This document shows, piece after piece, positions 34,986-43,988 of a DNA stretch of 64,000 nucleotides. The position numbers were made by a program, and so were the translations under genes. This DNA is from an uncultured delta proteobacterium (GTDB lineage: Bacteria; Myxococcota_A; Polyangia; Polyangiales; Polyangiaceae). Under the pieces are notes generated by a model. That model was not told the origin of the DNA. It saw only the letters and a list, made by a program, of their open reading frames with translations, and did no database searches. The first letter of the stretch is position 1. Each line of letters begins with the position of its first letter. Where the stretch lies: the NCBI GenBank assembly GCA_903892415.1, contig CAITIQ010000043.1, positions 1-64,000 on the forward strand. The letters are read 5' to 3'.

Positions 34986-35007
34986 GCGGCCACCTCGACG
35001 TGGCCGC
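34986..35007. terminator. hairpin between convergent genes
   Basis: GCGGCCAC (34986-34993) and GTGGCCGC (35000-35007) form a perfect 8-bp stem with a 6-base loop, ten bases after the DsbA-like stop. No T-run follows on either strand, so it may be a bidirectional stop or mRNA 3' stabiliser rather than a classic terminator. Confidence 0.45.
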
Positions 35008-35046
35008 GCTCCTCAAGCTCAAGACGCCGCTAGCTCCGGCCGTACG

Positions 35047-36222
35047 TCAGAACGCGAATTCTTTGGGAGCGCCGTCGGCGACGCCCAGCTTCGCACCGTC
35101 CCCGTAGCAAGTGACCTTGTCGCCAGCCGCGAGCACGCACAAGAGGCGTCCGCTGGTGGCGATCTCGGTCGGCGTGTCGAGCTTGGCTCCTGGCCACAGC
35201 TTCCCGGCTTTTGCATACCCTTTGCCGGCCGGGAAATAGCTGCTTGAGCCGAAGCCGAAGCAGTTGATGGTGCCTTTCTTTTGAATGGCGCAAATCGAGG
35301 TTGAACCAACGGCGACGTCGGTCACCTCGGGGATGGCGATCTTGGTGGGCTGCAAGAACTGCTTGGTCTTGTCGTCGCTCACACCAAAGCGGTCGAATTT
35401 GTTGTCGCCCCAACACCAGAGCTCGTTGCTCTTGGTGACCGCGCACCATGCGTCATCCCCACCTGTTACGTCGACTACGTCACTCAGCCCGACGACCTCT
35501 CCCGCTTCTTTGAGCGTGGGCCCAGAGGGAGGCGGCCCGGCGTAACCGCGACCGAGCGCGCCGCTCTGGTTGTCGCCGCCAAAACACGCGACCTTGCCCG
35601 AGGTGAGCACGGCGCAACACTGTTCACCGCTCACGCCGTTGTCACAGCTCACGCGCGTCGCGTCGGTGATGCCGCTGACCGCGAAGGTCTTCTCCTTGTA
35701 GAGCCCTGGGCCAACGCATTGAACCTTGCCGCCGTCATGCACGAAGCAGTAGTTGGCATAACCACCGCTCATCCAAGTGGCCTTCTTCACCTCCGGCCGA
35801 ATGGCAGGCGTCTCGGAAACCCCGTACTTGCCGTAACACCAGGCCTTGCCGCCGGCGAGCGCACAGGAGTGACCGTTCTCGGTGGCTGCGATCTGCCAGA
35901 CGTCCTTGAGCTTGCCTTGCGCTGGCTCGGTGCCCGCGCCACGCGACTCTGTGGTTCCGTCGCCGAGCTCGAGGTTGTTGTTCGTCCCAACGCAGTAGCC
36001 GCGGTCGCCCTTGACGAGGCACACCCGTTCGAGCCCCACCGAAAGACGATGCTCATCCACCTGGGCGGGCTTGGGGAAGGGCGGCTCTTCGGGCTCGGCA
36101 GGTTTGCTGCTCGTTGGCACGTTGGAGGGCGTTGCGGCCTTCGCGCCGCTCGGCTGAGGGGCGTCAGGCGCAAAGAAGCAACCCGTGAGCAAAAGACTGG
36201 AGAGCGCAACGGACCGAATCAT
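35047..36222 (-). CDS. RCC1-repeat beta-propeller lipoprotein
   Basis: 391 aa. Lipoprotein signal with LLLTGC; a good AGGAG precedes the ATG at 36222. After a Pro/Ala-rich linker the rest consists of RCC1-like repeats (G-x-x-HSCAL-x-x-G-x-x-WCYGKY, WCAVTKSNELWCWGDNKFDRFG, ICAIQKKGTINCFGFGSSSY), with Cys pairs probably forming disulfides. These seven-bladed folds bind proteins. Bacterial versions on the cell surface are common in myxobacteria and their ligand is unknown. The next lipoprotein gene lies 156 bases upstream on the same strand. Confidence 0.8.
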   Translation of the reverse strand: MIRSVALSSLLLTGCFFAPDAPQPSGAKAATPSNVPTSSKPAEPEEPPFPKPAQVDEHRLSVGLERVCLVKGDRGYCVGTNNNLELGDGTTESRGAGTEPAQGKLKDVWQIAATENGHSCALAGGKAWCYGKYGVSETPAIRPEVKKATWMSGGYANYCFVHDGGKVQCVGPGLYKEKTFAVSGITDATRVSCDNGVSGEQCCAVLTSGKVACFGGDNQSGALGRGYAGPPPSGPTLKEAGEVVGLSDVVDVTGGDDAWCAVTKSNELWCWGDNKFDRFGVSDDKTKQFLQPTKIAIPEVTDVAVGSTSICAIQKKGTINCFGFGSSSYFPAGKGYAKAGKLWPGAKLDTPTEIATSGRLLCVLAAGDKVTCYGDGAKLGVADGAPKEFAF

Positions 36223-36378
36223 CAGAACTCCTACCTGGTGAAGTTGTTCAAGCTCGAGCGCGCCCTCACGGCACGGTCCCCCAAACGCAGTCCCATTGCC
36301 ACGGTGGACTTGCGCCCGCCACGAGAACTTTCTGCAGGCGAACAGCCTGTTGCGGAGCCGAAGGACCCGCGGTCTGCC

Positions 36379-37689
36379 TCAAAGCCAGGGTTTGTTCCGC
36401 TGTGCCAAGGTGCGCGCGTCCACGCTCACCACATCAAAGCCGGGCTGATCGCTGAGTTTGCGAAGGAGGATCAACGAATCTCCCACCCAGCGGGCGCCGT
36501 CGAAGCCGAAGAACCAACCGTCGTGTTCTCCCAGTTGCGCCGAGACGCCCGTTACGAGGTCCACCACCGAGAGCGAGCCTCTTTGCATCGGTAGCGCCAG
36601 CAACCCAGAATCCGAAAGCACGCTCGAGCCCACGGCTTTCTCCACCGTATGCTCGGCGAGCACCGAGCCGTCCTCGAGCAACACCCAAACCACGTCGACC
36701 CGCTGTTCTCCAGCGCGCCCACGGGTGCCCGATAAGACCGCCGTTCTCCCCTCAGCGTCTTGTGTGAAGGCGGCCTCTTCCACTCCCTCGAGACACTCGA
36801 GCGCCGTTGCCATTCCCGCACCTTTGGGGGCGCGAAAGAGGCAGCGAGCCTTGCCTTTGGTCCCGAGCGTCAACACCGAACCGTTGTGCCACTGCGGATT
36901 GGAGGCCCCTTGGATGCCGGCGACTCGACGCGGCTTCCCTTCGCCAAAACTCGTTAGGAAGAGTCCGTAGTCGCAGGGAGAGGTTTGGCAGCCGACGAAG
37001 GCGACCGTTTCTCCTGTGACATCGAACACGGGGCGATAGCTCGCCTTGAGGCCCGCATCGAGCCGACGGCTCGCGCCTGGAAATGCAGCGCCGAAAAGCC
37101 AATCACCCTTTGAGCCGTCGGTTGCTGCGGCTCCGAACAGAAAGCGTTCGGGCCGCGGCCCCACTGCGAAGGTGGGAGACGCAAGTGCGCCGCGCGAATG
37201 CCAAGGCCCAAGCTTGTGCAGCAAGGTCGCGAAGCGACCGGCGTCCTCGGCGAAATCATCTCCAAGCTGCGAGAAAAAAGGATGCCCAATCGCTTCGCGG
37301 GCGCGCTCCCCCGTCGTCGACCAGGAACGCACCCGACCTTTGCCCGCGAGATCGATCGTCTCGAAGGAGAGCGTCGGTGGGTCATGCGACTCGAGCCGAA
37401 CGACGGCCTGCCGCTGTTCGGGATCGATGCCGAGCAGAGTGACGCTTCCTGTCCAAGCATCGTGATGCAGCACTTTGACGCTGACATCCCCGCTGACCTT
37501 CGCCTTGGTGCGCGGCGAGGGCTCCGCCTCTGGCTTAGGCTGCGTGCTCGTGCGGGTCTGGACCACCACTGGGTCAACCTCGAGCGAGGCTTCGCAACCG
37601 TGGAGCGAGACCACGACAAGGGCCAGACCGAAGGCAGAGCGCACCGAACCATCAGACCGAAGGACGGTCCCCAAGTCAAAGCCCAGCAT
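36379..37689 (-). CDS. lipoprotein with WD40/PD40-like propeller pattern
   Basis: 436 aa. An N-terminal signal with lipobox VSLHGC precedes a Pro/Thr linker. The mature part has repeated short units typical of PD40/TolB-like propellers (RPVFDVTGETVAFVGC, SNPQWHNGSVLTLG, DSGLLALPMQRGSLSVV). No enzyme motif. It forms a same-strand pair with the RCC1 lipoprotein and is divergent from the thioesterase gene. Function unknown. Confidence 0.6.
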   Translation of the reverse strand: MLGFDLGTVLRSDGSVRSAFGLALVVVSLHGCEASLEVDPVVVQTRTSTQPKPEAEPSPRTKAKVSGDVSVKVLHHDAWTGSVTLLGIDPEQRQAVVRLESHDPPTLSFETIDLAGKGRVRSWSTTGERAREAIGHPFFSQLGDDFAEDAGRFATLLHKLGPWHSRGALASPTFAVGPRPERFLFGAAATDGSKGDWLFGAAFPGASRRLDAGLKASYRPVFDVTGETVAFVGCQTSPCDYGLFLTSFGEGKPRRVAGIQGASNPQWHNGSVLTLGTKGKARCLFRAPKGAGMATALECLEGVEEAAFTQDAEGRTAVLSGTRGRAGEQRVDVVWVLLEDGSVLAEHTVEKAVGSSVLSDSGLLALPMQRGSLSVVDLVTGVSAQLGEHDGWFFGFDGARWVGDSLILLRKLSDQPGFDVVSVDARTLAQRNKPWL

Positions 37690-37749
37690 TCTTTCATGGC
37701 TGAGAGCGGAAGGTTGCAGCCCGCGTGCAGGCGGGTCAAGGGCAGCGAC

Positions 37750-38247
37750 ATGTCAGAAATTTCCGCCGATAGGCCCAAGAAGCACGCTCGCGGGTCCTTC
37801 ACGCAGATGACCGAATATGTGCTTCCAACCCACGCAAACGCCCTGGGAAATGTTTTCGGCGGTCAGGTCCTGGCTTGGATGGATCTGTGTGCTGCCATCT
37901 GTTCGCAACGGTTCATGGGCTCGGTGGGTGTCACCGCCGGCATCGACGACCTCTCGTTCGAGCAGCCCATTCGCGTGGGGCAGGTGGTTCGGCTCGAGGC
38001 TCGCGTGACGGCTTCCTTTCGAACCTCGTGCGAAGTGTTCGTCGACGTGCGCGGAGAAGATGCGGTGACAGGTGAAACCTGGCCGTGCGTGTCCGGCTTT
38101 CTCACCTTCGTCGCCTTTCGCGAGGGGCGCCCTGTGAGTGTACCAGAGCTCGTGGTTGAAACGCCCGAGGAGGAGCGCATGCGAGACGCAGCGATTGAAC
38201 GTCGGTCCGGGCGGCTTGCAAAGCGGGTACACTCCGCGCCAACGTGA
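37750..38247 (+). CDS. acyl-CoA thioesterase (hotdog fold, YciA/BACH type)
   Basis: 165 aa. ATG 37750 gives the standard N-terminus. The hallmark THANALGNVFGGQVLAWMD, with the catalytic Asp, is followed by hotdog-fold strands (VGVTAGIDDLSFEQPIRVGQ). It hydrolyses acyl-CoA to fatty acid and CoA in the cytoplasm. Its stop overlaps the GTG of the carboxypeptidase gene (GTGA), implying coupled translation. Confidence 0.9.
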   Translation: MSEISADRPKKHARGSFTQMTEYVLPTHANALGNVFGGQVLAWMDLCAAICSQRFMGSVGVTAGIDDLSFEQPIRVGQVVRLEARVTASFRTSCEVFVDVRGEDAVTGETWPCVSGFLTFVAFREGRPVSVPELVVETPEEERMRDAAIERRSGRLAKRVHSAPT

Positions 38248-39965
38248 CCTCGATCGACTCCTTGAGCCTGGGCTTTCGTGAGCAGTTCCTCAATCACTCA
38301 CAACTAAGCGAGCAGCTCCAGCGCTGGGCTCAGGCCTTTCCGCAGTTTGCGCGTTTGCAATCGTTGGCCGTGTCGGAGGAGGGCCGTGAAGTATGGTTGC
38401 TGACGATCGGCAAAGAGCCCGAGCGCAAGCGACCGGCGGCCTGGCTCGACGGCAACATCCACGCGAGCGAGCTTTGTGGCTCGAGCGTGTGTCTCGCCAT
38501 CGCCGAAGACCTGCTGCGCGGATTTGCTGGAGAAGCTCTTGGTGACCTGCCCGCACACGTCGCGAGTTGGATGAGGGCTGGAGTGCTCTTTCACATCGCA
38601 CCGCGTTTGAGCCCGGATGGCGCGGAGCGCGTGCTTTCGCAGCGCCACTTCGTTCGCTCCAACCATCGCGACCATCGGCTGGGCAATCACGGGCCGTATT
38701 GGCGCCATCAAGATGTGGACGGCGACGGTCTCTCCCTGCTGATGCGAGTCAAGGACGCTACCGGTGATTTCGTGCAGTCGAGGGACGTGCCCAACTTGAT
38801 GCTGCCGCGCACGGTCGAGGATGAAGGGCCGTTCTATCGCGTCTACCCTGAAGGCACGATCGAACGCTGGGATGGCTTCTCGGTGCCGCGTGCTCACTAC
38901 CTGTGCGATACGCAAACCGACCTCAACCGCAATTTCCCGACCGATTGGCGTGCAGAGCCCGAGCAAGCGGGAGCAGGGCCCTATCCGATGAGTGAACCGG
39001 AGTCGCGCGGGGTCGTCGCGTTTGCGGCGCGGAATCCCAATATCTTCGCGTGGCTGAGCCTTCACACCTTCGGTGGCGTTTACATTCGCCCCCTGAATGA
39101 CAAGCCCGACAGCAAGTTGGATCCGCACGATGCAGCTGTGTTTCGTCTGCTCGAGACGTGGGCCAAAGAGTTTGCCGGCTACCCCACCGTCAGTGGATTT
39201 ACGGAGTTCACCTACGAGCCCGACAAGCCGTTGCACGGGGACCTGGCGAATTACGCGTACGTTGACCGCGGCGCGATTGGCCTTGTTTGCGAGCTCTGGG
39301 ATTTCTGGAAACAGGTTGGCTTCGAGGTCAAGCGACCGTTCATCAAGAACTACGAGGATTACTGCGGACCAGCGGCTATCACGCAGATCGCCGCGTGGGA
39401 CCGCGACCACAACGGTGGGCGAATGATCGGTGCTTGGCGGCCGTTCGAGCACCCCCAGCTCGGCGCTGTCGAAATTGGCGGGTACGACCCTTTGGTTGGG
39501 GTTTGGAACCCGCCGCTTTCCCGCCTGAACGAGCTGTGCAAAGCCCAATCCAGCTTCTTTTTGCGGCTCGCGGCGTTGGCGCCGCGCATCGTGATCAGCT
39601 CCCTCGAACTGCGCACCCTCGACGAGGGCTTGAGCCTCGTCAGTGCGGAGGTCGAAAATCAGGGCTTTCTGCCTTCCTATTTTCTCGGCTCGGCCAAGCA
39701 GCGCTCCTTCTCCGACCCCGTTCGAGCGAGTGCTCTCGCGTCGGACGGTTTGCTTCTCGAGGGTCACGAGTCGGTGCGCGAGCTCGGCCACTTGCCTGGG
39801 TGGGGTGGGAACGACCGCTCCACCACCCCTGTGTTGTTGCGATCGACAGGGGAGTCCCCGCGCCGCAAGCTGTCCTGGGTCGTCCGCGGCAAGGGAGAGT
39901 TCACGCTGACGGTGGAAAATACGCGTACGGGAAAAGTCTCCCGGTCGCTGCGCGTGGGTGAATGA
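38244..39965 (+). CDS. M14 family zinc carboxypeptidase
   Basis: 573 aa. Zinc ligands HASE (His73, Glu76) in DGNIHASELCG and a third His near 274 in LHTFGG. Catalytic Glu near 350 is in CELWDFW. An Asn-Arg substrate pair appears in TDLNRNFPTDW. No signal peptide is seen, which suggests a cytoplasmic peptidase, unlike the secreted digestive members. The C-terminal 150 residues are beta-rich. The GTG start overlaps the thioesterase stop. Confidence 0.9.
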   Translation: MTSIDSLSLGFREQFLNHSQLSEQLQRWAQAFPQFARLQSLAVSEEGREVWLLTIGKEPERKRPAAWLDGNIHASELCGSSVCLAIAEDLLRGFAGEALGDLPAHVASWMRAGVLFHIAPRLSPDGAERVLSQRHFVRSNHRDHRLGNHGPYWRHQDVDGDGLSLLMRVKDATGDFVQSRDVPNLMLPRTVEDEGPFYRVYPEGTIERWDGFSVPRAHYLCDTQTDLNRNFPTDWRAEPEQAGAGPYPMSEPESRGVVAFAARNPNIFAWLSLHTFGGVYIRPLNDKPDSKLDPHDAAVFRLLETWAKEFAGYPTVSGFTEFTYEPDKPLHGDLANYAYVDRGAIGLVCELWDFWKQVGFEVKRPFIKNYEDYCGPAAITQIAAWDRDHNGGRMIGAWRPFEHPQLGAVEIGGYDPLVGVWNPPLSRLNELCKAQSSFFLRLAALAPRIVISSLELRTLDEGLSLVSAEVENQGFLPSYFLGSAKQRSFSDPVRASALASDGLLLEGHESVRELGHLPGWGGNDRSTTPVLLRSTGESPRRKLSWVVRGKGEFTLTVENTRTGKVSRSLRVGE

Positions 39966-40052
39966 GTTGGGACGGTCGCGAGGCGGCTGGCTGCGTCGCA
40001 CTCGATGCGGTTGCTGCAACAACCACCAGTCCGAATCTTGTATGACTGAGGC

Positions 40053-42860
40053 GTGTTTCAGTGGAACGACCTAACGCGCCAGTTGAAGGGCCAAGCGCTC
40101 GGCTCTGCGGCTGACGTTAAGGCGTTTCTCGGCAAGCTGGGGGCGCTCCAAACCAGTCACGTGACCAAGATCCTGAGCGCCGTCGTGGAGCTGCAAACAC
40201 GCTCGAGCGCGACCGAGCACGCGATGCGTTGCGAGCTCTTGGCGGAGGCCACGGTACGCGCACCTTCGCCCGAGCTGTTCGTTCCCTTCGTGCGCGCGCT
40301 GAAGACGGCCGACGGCCCGCTTCGAACCACGCTGATTGCGCTCTTGCCCCAGGTTAACAACATCGCCGCTCACAACGAGCTGGTCGAGCTTCTTGGTCAC
40401 ACGGACTCCACGGTGCGAGCTGCGGCCGTCGAGACGCTGAAGCAAGTGGGTGGACCCACGGCGCTGGAGCTCGCCACACGCAAGTCGCTGGACCCAGCGT
40501 TTCTCGGCCGCTCAGAGGCCGTGGCGGCCTTCGTTGGTCGAGCCGCGCAACACTCACTGCCGTTGCTCAGGGCGGTGCTTCAGGTCGGTAAGGCGCAGGA
40601 GAAAATTGTCGTGCTGCGCATCCTGGGGGACCGCTCACGATTTGCGCGTCAGCTCGAGGACGCTATCGCTGCCATCCAGCTCGCGCTGCCGGACCGAGAT
40701 GATCTGGTGGTGGCGCAAGCGGTGACTGCGCTCGGGCAGCTGGAGGACCCGGACTTCTGGAATCGGGTCGAGCCTGCGCTCGAGGGGCGAGGGATCGAGG
40801 TCATCCGTGCGTTCCTCAGCTTCGGCGCGAAGCAGCCCGGGGACGCGGCGTCTGCTCTCTTCCGTGACCGATTTCGGCAAGGTCCCAAGTCGATTCGCAT
40901 GGTCATCATCGAGGCCATTGAGTCAGCCGGTTCCGAAGCACTGTACCCGACGCTGATTGAAGCGCTCTCGCATCGAGACGTGACGATACGAACGCGCGCA
41001 GGCCACGCGGTCGTTGAGCTGTCGAAGAGCGGTAGCATCGACGCCGCGCGCGCCATCGTCTGGCTGCTGCGCTCGAGTCAGGTCAACGTGCGACGGCTGG
41101 CCGCTGAGATCGCCAATCGGGTGGAAGACCGCGAAGGGACGCTCGCTCCGAAGTTACTGAAGTATTTGCGCGATGAGGACTGGTGGGTGCGAGAGCGCGT
41201 GCTCGACGCTTTGGTCGAGCTCGATACGCAGGCGATCACCAAGCACATCATCAAGGACTACCTGTCCGATCCTTCCGGTGTCGTGCGGCGGTTCGCCGTT
41301 TCAGCGCTGCTTCGCATCGAGGACAGGCGTGCGCTCGGCGCCTTGGTACGAGTCGCGCAAAACGATGAAGACTGGTTCGTCGCTGAGCTCGCTGTCGAGG
41401 CCATTGGTCGGTTGGGGGATGAGCGGGCAACCGCCTACCTCGTTGATCTCTTGGCACGTCGTCCCGAGATTCGCGTTGCTTGTATTGCGGCGCTACGGGC
41501 GTTGCGCGCAACAGAGGCGCTGCCGGAGGTAGCGGAGCTGACCCAGGATCTCGATCCGGACATTCGCGTTGCCGCCATCAACATGCTCGAGGAGCTCGAT
41601 GATGGCTCGTTTGCGCTTTGGGCCAAAGGCTGTGAAGAGGACCCTTCTGCCACCGTGCGTGAGGCGGCAGGCCGACTCTTGGGCCGGTTTCGTATGCAGA
41701 AGCAAGTCAATGAGGTCGCTTCAGTGCGCTCTCTCGACGGGCTTTTGGCGCATGCTGTCAGGGACGAGGCTGACGACGTCTTCCTGCTCGCCGGGCAGGT
41801 GCCGTTCATCAAATGCAAAGGCCAAATCTCGGCGCTCGGCAGCTCTACGCTCTCGGAGGACCAGATTCGAGAGCTGGTCATGCCGCACTTTTCGCGGTCG
41901 CATCGCGCGGCCTTCGACGCTGGCCAGGAGGTCGACCTTTCCTATGACCTGGCCTCCCGAGGGTTACGCTTCCGAGTGAACGTGTTCCGCCAGCTCAGTG
42001 GCTTGGGCGCAGTGTTCCGCATCGTCAAAAATGACATCCGCTCGCTCGCGGATCTCCAGGTCCCCGAGGTGGTACGCAGCTTCGCCGAGTTCCCCAACGG
42101 TCTCGTATTGGTCGGCGGCCCCACAGGCGCAGGGAAGTCCACCACGCTCGCGGCGCTCGTCGACCACATCAATCGAACGCAGGCGCGCCACATCGTGACC
42201 ATCGAGGACCCGATTGAGGTGGTACACAAACATCAACAGAGCATGCTCACGCAGCGCGAGGTCGGGGCGCACACGCAGACTTTCCGTGGCGCGTTGAAGT
42301 CCGCGCTGCGCCAAGACCCTGACGTCATTTTGGTCGGAGAGCTGCGCGATCTCGACACCATCTCCTTTGCGGTCACCGCCGCCGAAACGGGGCACCTCGT
42401 GTTCGGAACCGTGCACACCACTTCAGCGGATGCCACCGTTGACCGTTTGATCCACTCGTTTCCGACCAAGTCACAAGCCCAGGTGCGCAACATGCTTGCG
42501 GAGTCTTTGCGAGCGGTGACCTGTCAGCATCTCTTGCCCACGCCCCAAGGCTCACGCCTCCCGGTGGTGGAGGTGATGATCGGCAATGACGCGATCCAAT
42601 CGCTGATTCGCAAGGGTAAGAGCTTCCAAATCCCGACGATCATCGCCACCTCACGCGATCAGGGCATGCAGCTGATGGATACCGAGCTCACTCGGCTGGC
42701 TCGCGAGAAAGCCATCGTGCTCGAGGAGGCTTATGCGCGCGTGGTCGACAAGCGCAGCTTCGAGGCGGCTTTGGGCCTGCCCTCGAGCACCCCAGATGAC
42801 GCGGAGGTTCGTGATCGGCCTTCGCGCAGTGACGCCAGCGCCTTGGGGCGAAGAGTCTAA
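40053..42860 (+). CDS. HEAT-repeat / PilT-type retraction ATPase fusion
   Basis: 935 aa. The first ~550 residues are HEAT-like repeats (for example DNLVVAQAVTALGQLEDP-type units, DTQAITKHIIKDYLSDPSG). The last ~370 residues are a complete PilT-like secretion ATPase with Walker A GPTGAGKS (Lys695), Asp box TIEDPIE, Walker B GELRD, His box GTVHTTSA and the PilT hallmark AIQSLIRKGK. It probably drives or regulates type IV pilus retraction and gliding-type movement, with the solenoid acting as a docking arm. GTG start; the next gene starts within the stop (TAATG). Confidence 0.88.
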   Translation: MFQWNDLTRQLKGQALGSAADVKAFLGKLGALQTSHVTKILSAVVELQTRSSATEHAMRCELLAEATVRAPSPELFVPFVRALKTADGPLRTTLIALLPQVNNIAAHNELVELLGHTDSTVRAAAVETLKQVGGPTALELATRKSLDPAFLGRSEAVAAFVGRAAQHSLPLLRAVLQVGKAQEKIVVLRILGDRSRFARQLEDAIAAIQLALPDRDDLVVAQAVTALGQLEDPDFWNRVEPALEGRGIEVIRAFLSFGAKQPGDAASALFRDRFRQGPKSIRMVIIEAIESAGSEALYPTLIEALSHRDVTIRTRAGHAVVELSKSGSIDAARAIVWLLRSSQVNVRRLAAEIANRVEDREGTLAPKLLKYLRDEDWWVRERVLDALVELDTQAITKHIIKDYLSDPSGVVRRFAVSALLRIEDRRALGALVRVAQNDEDWFVAELAVEAIGRLGDERATAYLVDLLARRPEIRVACIAALRALRATEALPEVAELTQDLDPDIRVAAINMLEELDDGSFALWAKGCEEDPSATVREAAGRLLGRFRMQKQVNEVASVRSLDGLLAHAVRDEADDVFLLAGQVPFIKCKGQISALGSSTLSEDQIRELVMPHFSRSHRAAFDAGQEVDLSYDLASRGLRFRVNVFRQLSGLGAVFRIVKNDIRSLADLQVPEVVRSFAEFPNGLVLVGGPTGAGKSTTLAALVDHINRTQARHIVTIEDPIEVVHKHQQSMLTQREVGAHTQTFRGALKSALRQDPDVILVGELRDLDTISFAVTAAETGHLVFGTVHTTSADATVDRLIHSFPTKSQAQVRNMLAESLRAVTCQHLLPTPQGSRLPVVEVMIGNDAIQSLIRKGKSFQIPTIIATSRDQGMQLMDTELTRLAREKAIVLEEAYARVVDKRSFEAALGLPSSTPDDAEVRDRPSRSDASALGRRV

Positions 42861-43939
42861 TGGCGCCGCGCATCGACTCCTTCTTGCGTCTTGTTGCCGA
42901 TCAGAAGGCGAGCGACCTGCACTTTCACTCAGGCTCTGTGCCCAAGATTCGCATGGACGGTGAGCTCGTGGCGCTGCCGTTTCGGCTGCTCTCGGCCGAG
43001 GAGACCAAAAAGTTTCTGTACGAGATCATGTCGCCGACGCAGCGTGACCAGTTCGAGGCGACGCAGGAGCTCGATTTCGCCCACTCGATCCCAGACGTCG
43101 GAAGGTTCCGCGTGAACGCCTTCGTGCAGTCCTCGGGGATGGGGGCTGTATTTCGTGTCGTGCCCAATCGTGTGCCAACGGTCGCAGACTTAGCGCTGCC
43201 CCGAGCGGTGCAACGACTTGCCACCTTGAAAGACGGTCTTGTCTTGATCAGCGGGCCGACCGGCAGCGGGAAGACCACCACCCTCGCCGCCATCATCAAC
43301 GAGATCAACCGTACGCGCAGCTGTCACATCCTCACCATCGAGGATCCGATCGAGTACGTGCACCGCACCCAGAAGAGTCTGATCACGCAGCGCGAGGTGG
43401 GCAGTCACACCGAGAGCTTCGCCGCGGCGCTGCGGGCTGCTCTCCGTGAATCGCCCGACGTGCTCGTGGTAGGCGAGCTGCGCGACGTTGAAACGGTGAT
43501 GTTGGCGCTCTCTGCGGCGGAGACAGGCGTACTTGTGTTTGGCACGCTGCACACCAACTCGGCCGCCAAGTGCATCGACCGGCTGCTCGATATCGTGGCT
43601 GAAGACGCGCAGTCTCAAGTGCGCTCAGCGCTGTCGATGTTGCTCCGTGGCATCGTCGCGCAACAACTGCTACGGCGCACCGACGGCGAGGGCCGGGTGG
43701 CAGCCGTCGAGGTGCTGCTGCCTTCCTTCGCGCTTTCTCATCTGATCCGTGAGGGCAAACTGCACCTCGTGGATCAGCTGATCAAGTCGACGGAGGGGGA
43801 TGGCTCGGGCAACCAGTCGCTCGACACGGTCCTTGGGCGTTTCCTTCAGCAGGGGTTGATCGACCTCGAGGAGGCTCTCAAGGTTGCGCCAGATCCGGCT
43901 CTTTGTCGTCGCGCCGCTCAATCGCTGGAAGACGGCTAG
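42860..43939 (+). CDS. pilT: PilT/PilU-type twitching motility ATPase
   Basis: 359 aa, normal PilT length. It has an N-terminal PAS-like domain (ASDLHFHSGSVPKIRMDGEL), Walker A GPTGSGKT (Lys138), TIEDPIEYVH, GELRDVETV, GTLHTNSA and ALSHLIREGK. The hexameric ATPase would depolymerise type IV pili at the inner membrane. It is translationally coupled to the HEAT-PilT gene, so the two motors may form mixed or sequential complexes. No pilin or PilB genes are in the window. Confidence 0.92.
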   Translation: MAPRIDSFLRLVADQKASDLHFHSGSVPKIRMDGELVALPFRLLSAEETKKFLYEIMSPTQRDQFEATQELDFAHSIPDVGRFRVNAFVQSSGMGAVFRVVPNRVPTVADLALPRAVQRLATLKDGLVLISGPTGSGKTTTLAAIINEINRTRSCHILTIEDPIEYVHRTQKSLITQREVGSHTESFAAALRAALRESPDVLVVGELRDVETVMLALSAAETGVLVFGTLHTNSAAKCIDRLLDIVAEDAQSQVRSALSMLLRGIVAQQLLRRTDGEGRVAAVEVLLPSFALSHLIREGKLHLVDQLIKSTEGDGSGNQSLDTVLGRFLQQGLIDLEEALKVAPDPALCRRAAQSLEDG

Positions 43940-43988
43940 TCCCTGGATTTCGGCCGCATCGGCGCCCAAGAGGTGGTAAAGGGCAGGA

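Noticed and set aside
38304-40022. A 572-codon minus-strand frame opposite the M14 carboxypeptidase.
   Set aside because: Antisense shadow with no recognisable motif, while the plus-strand frame has a full zinc peptidase signature.
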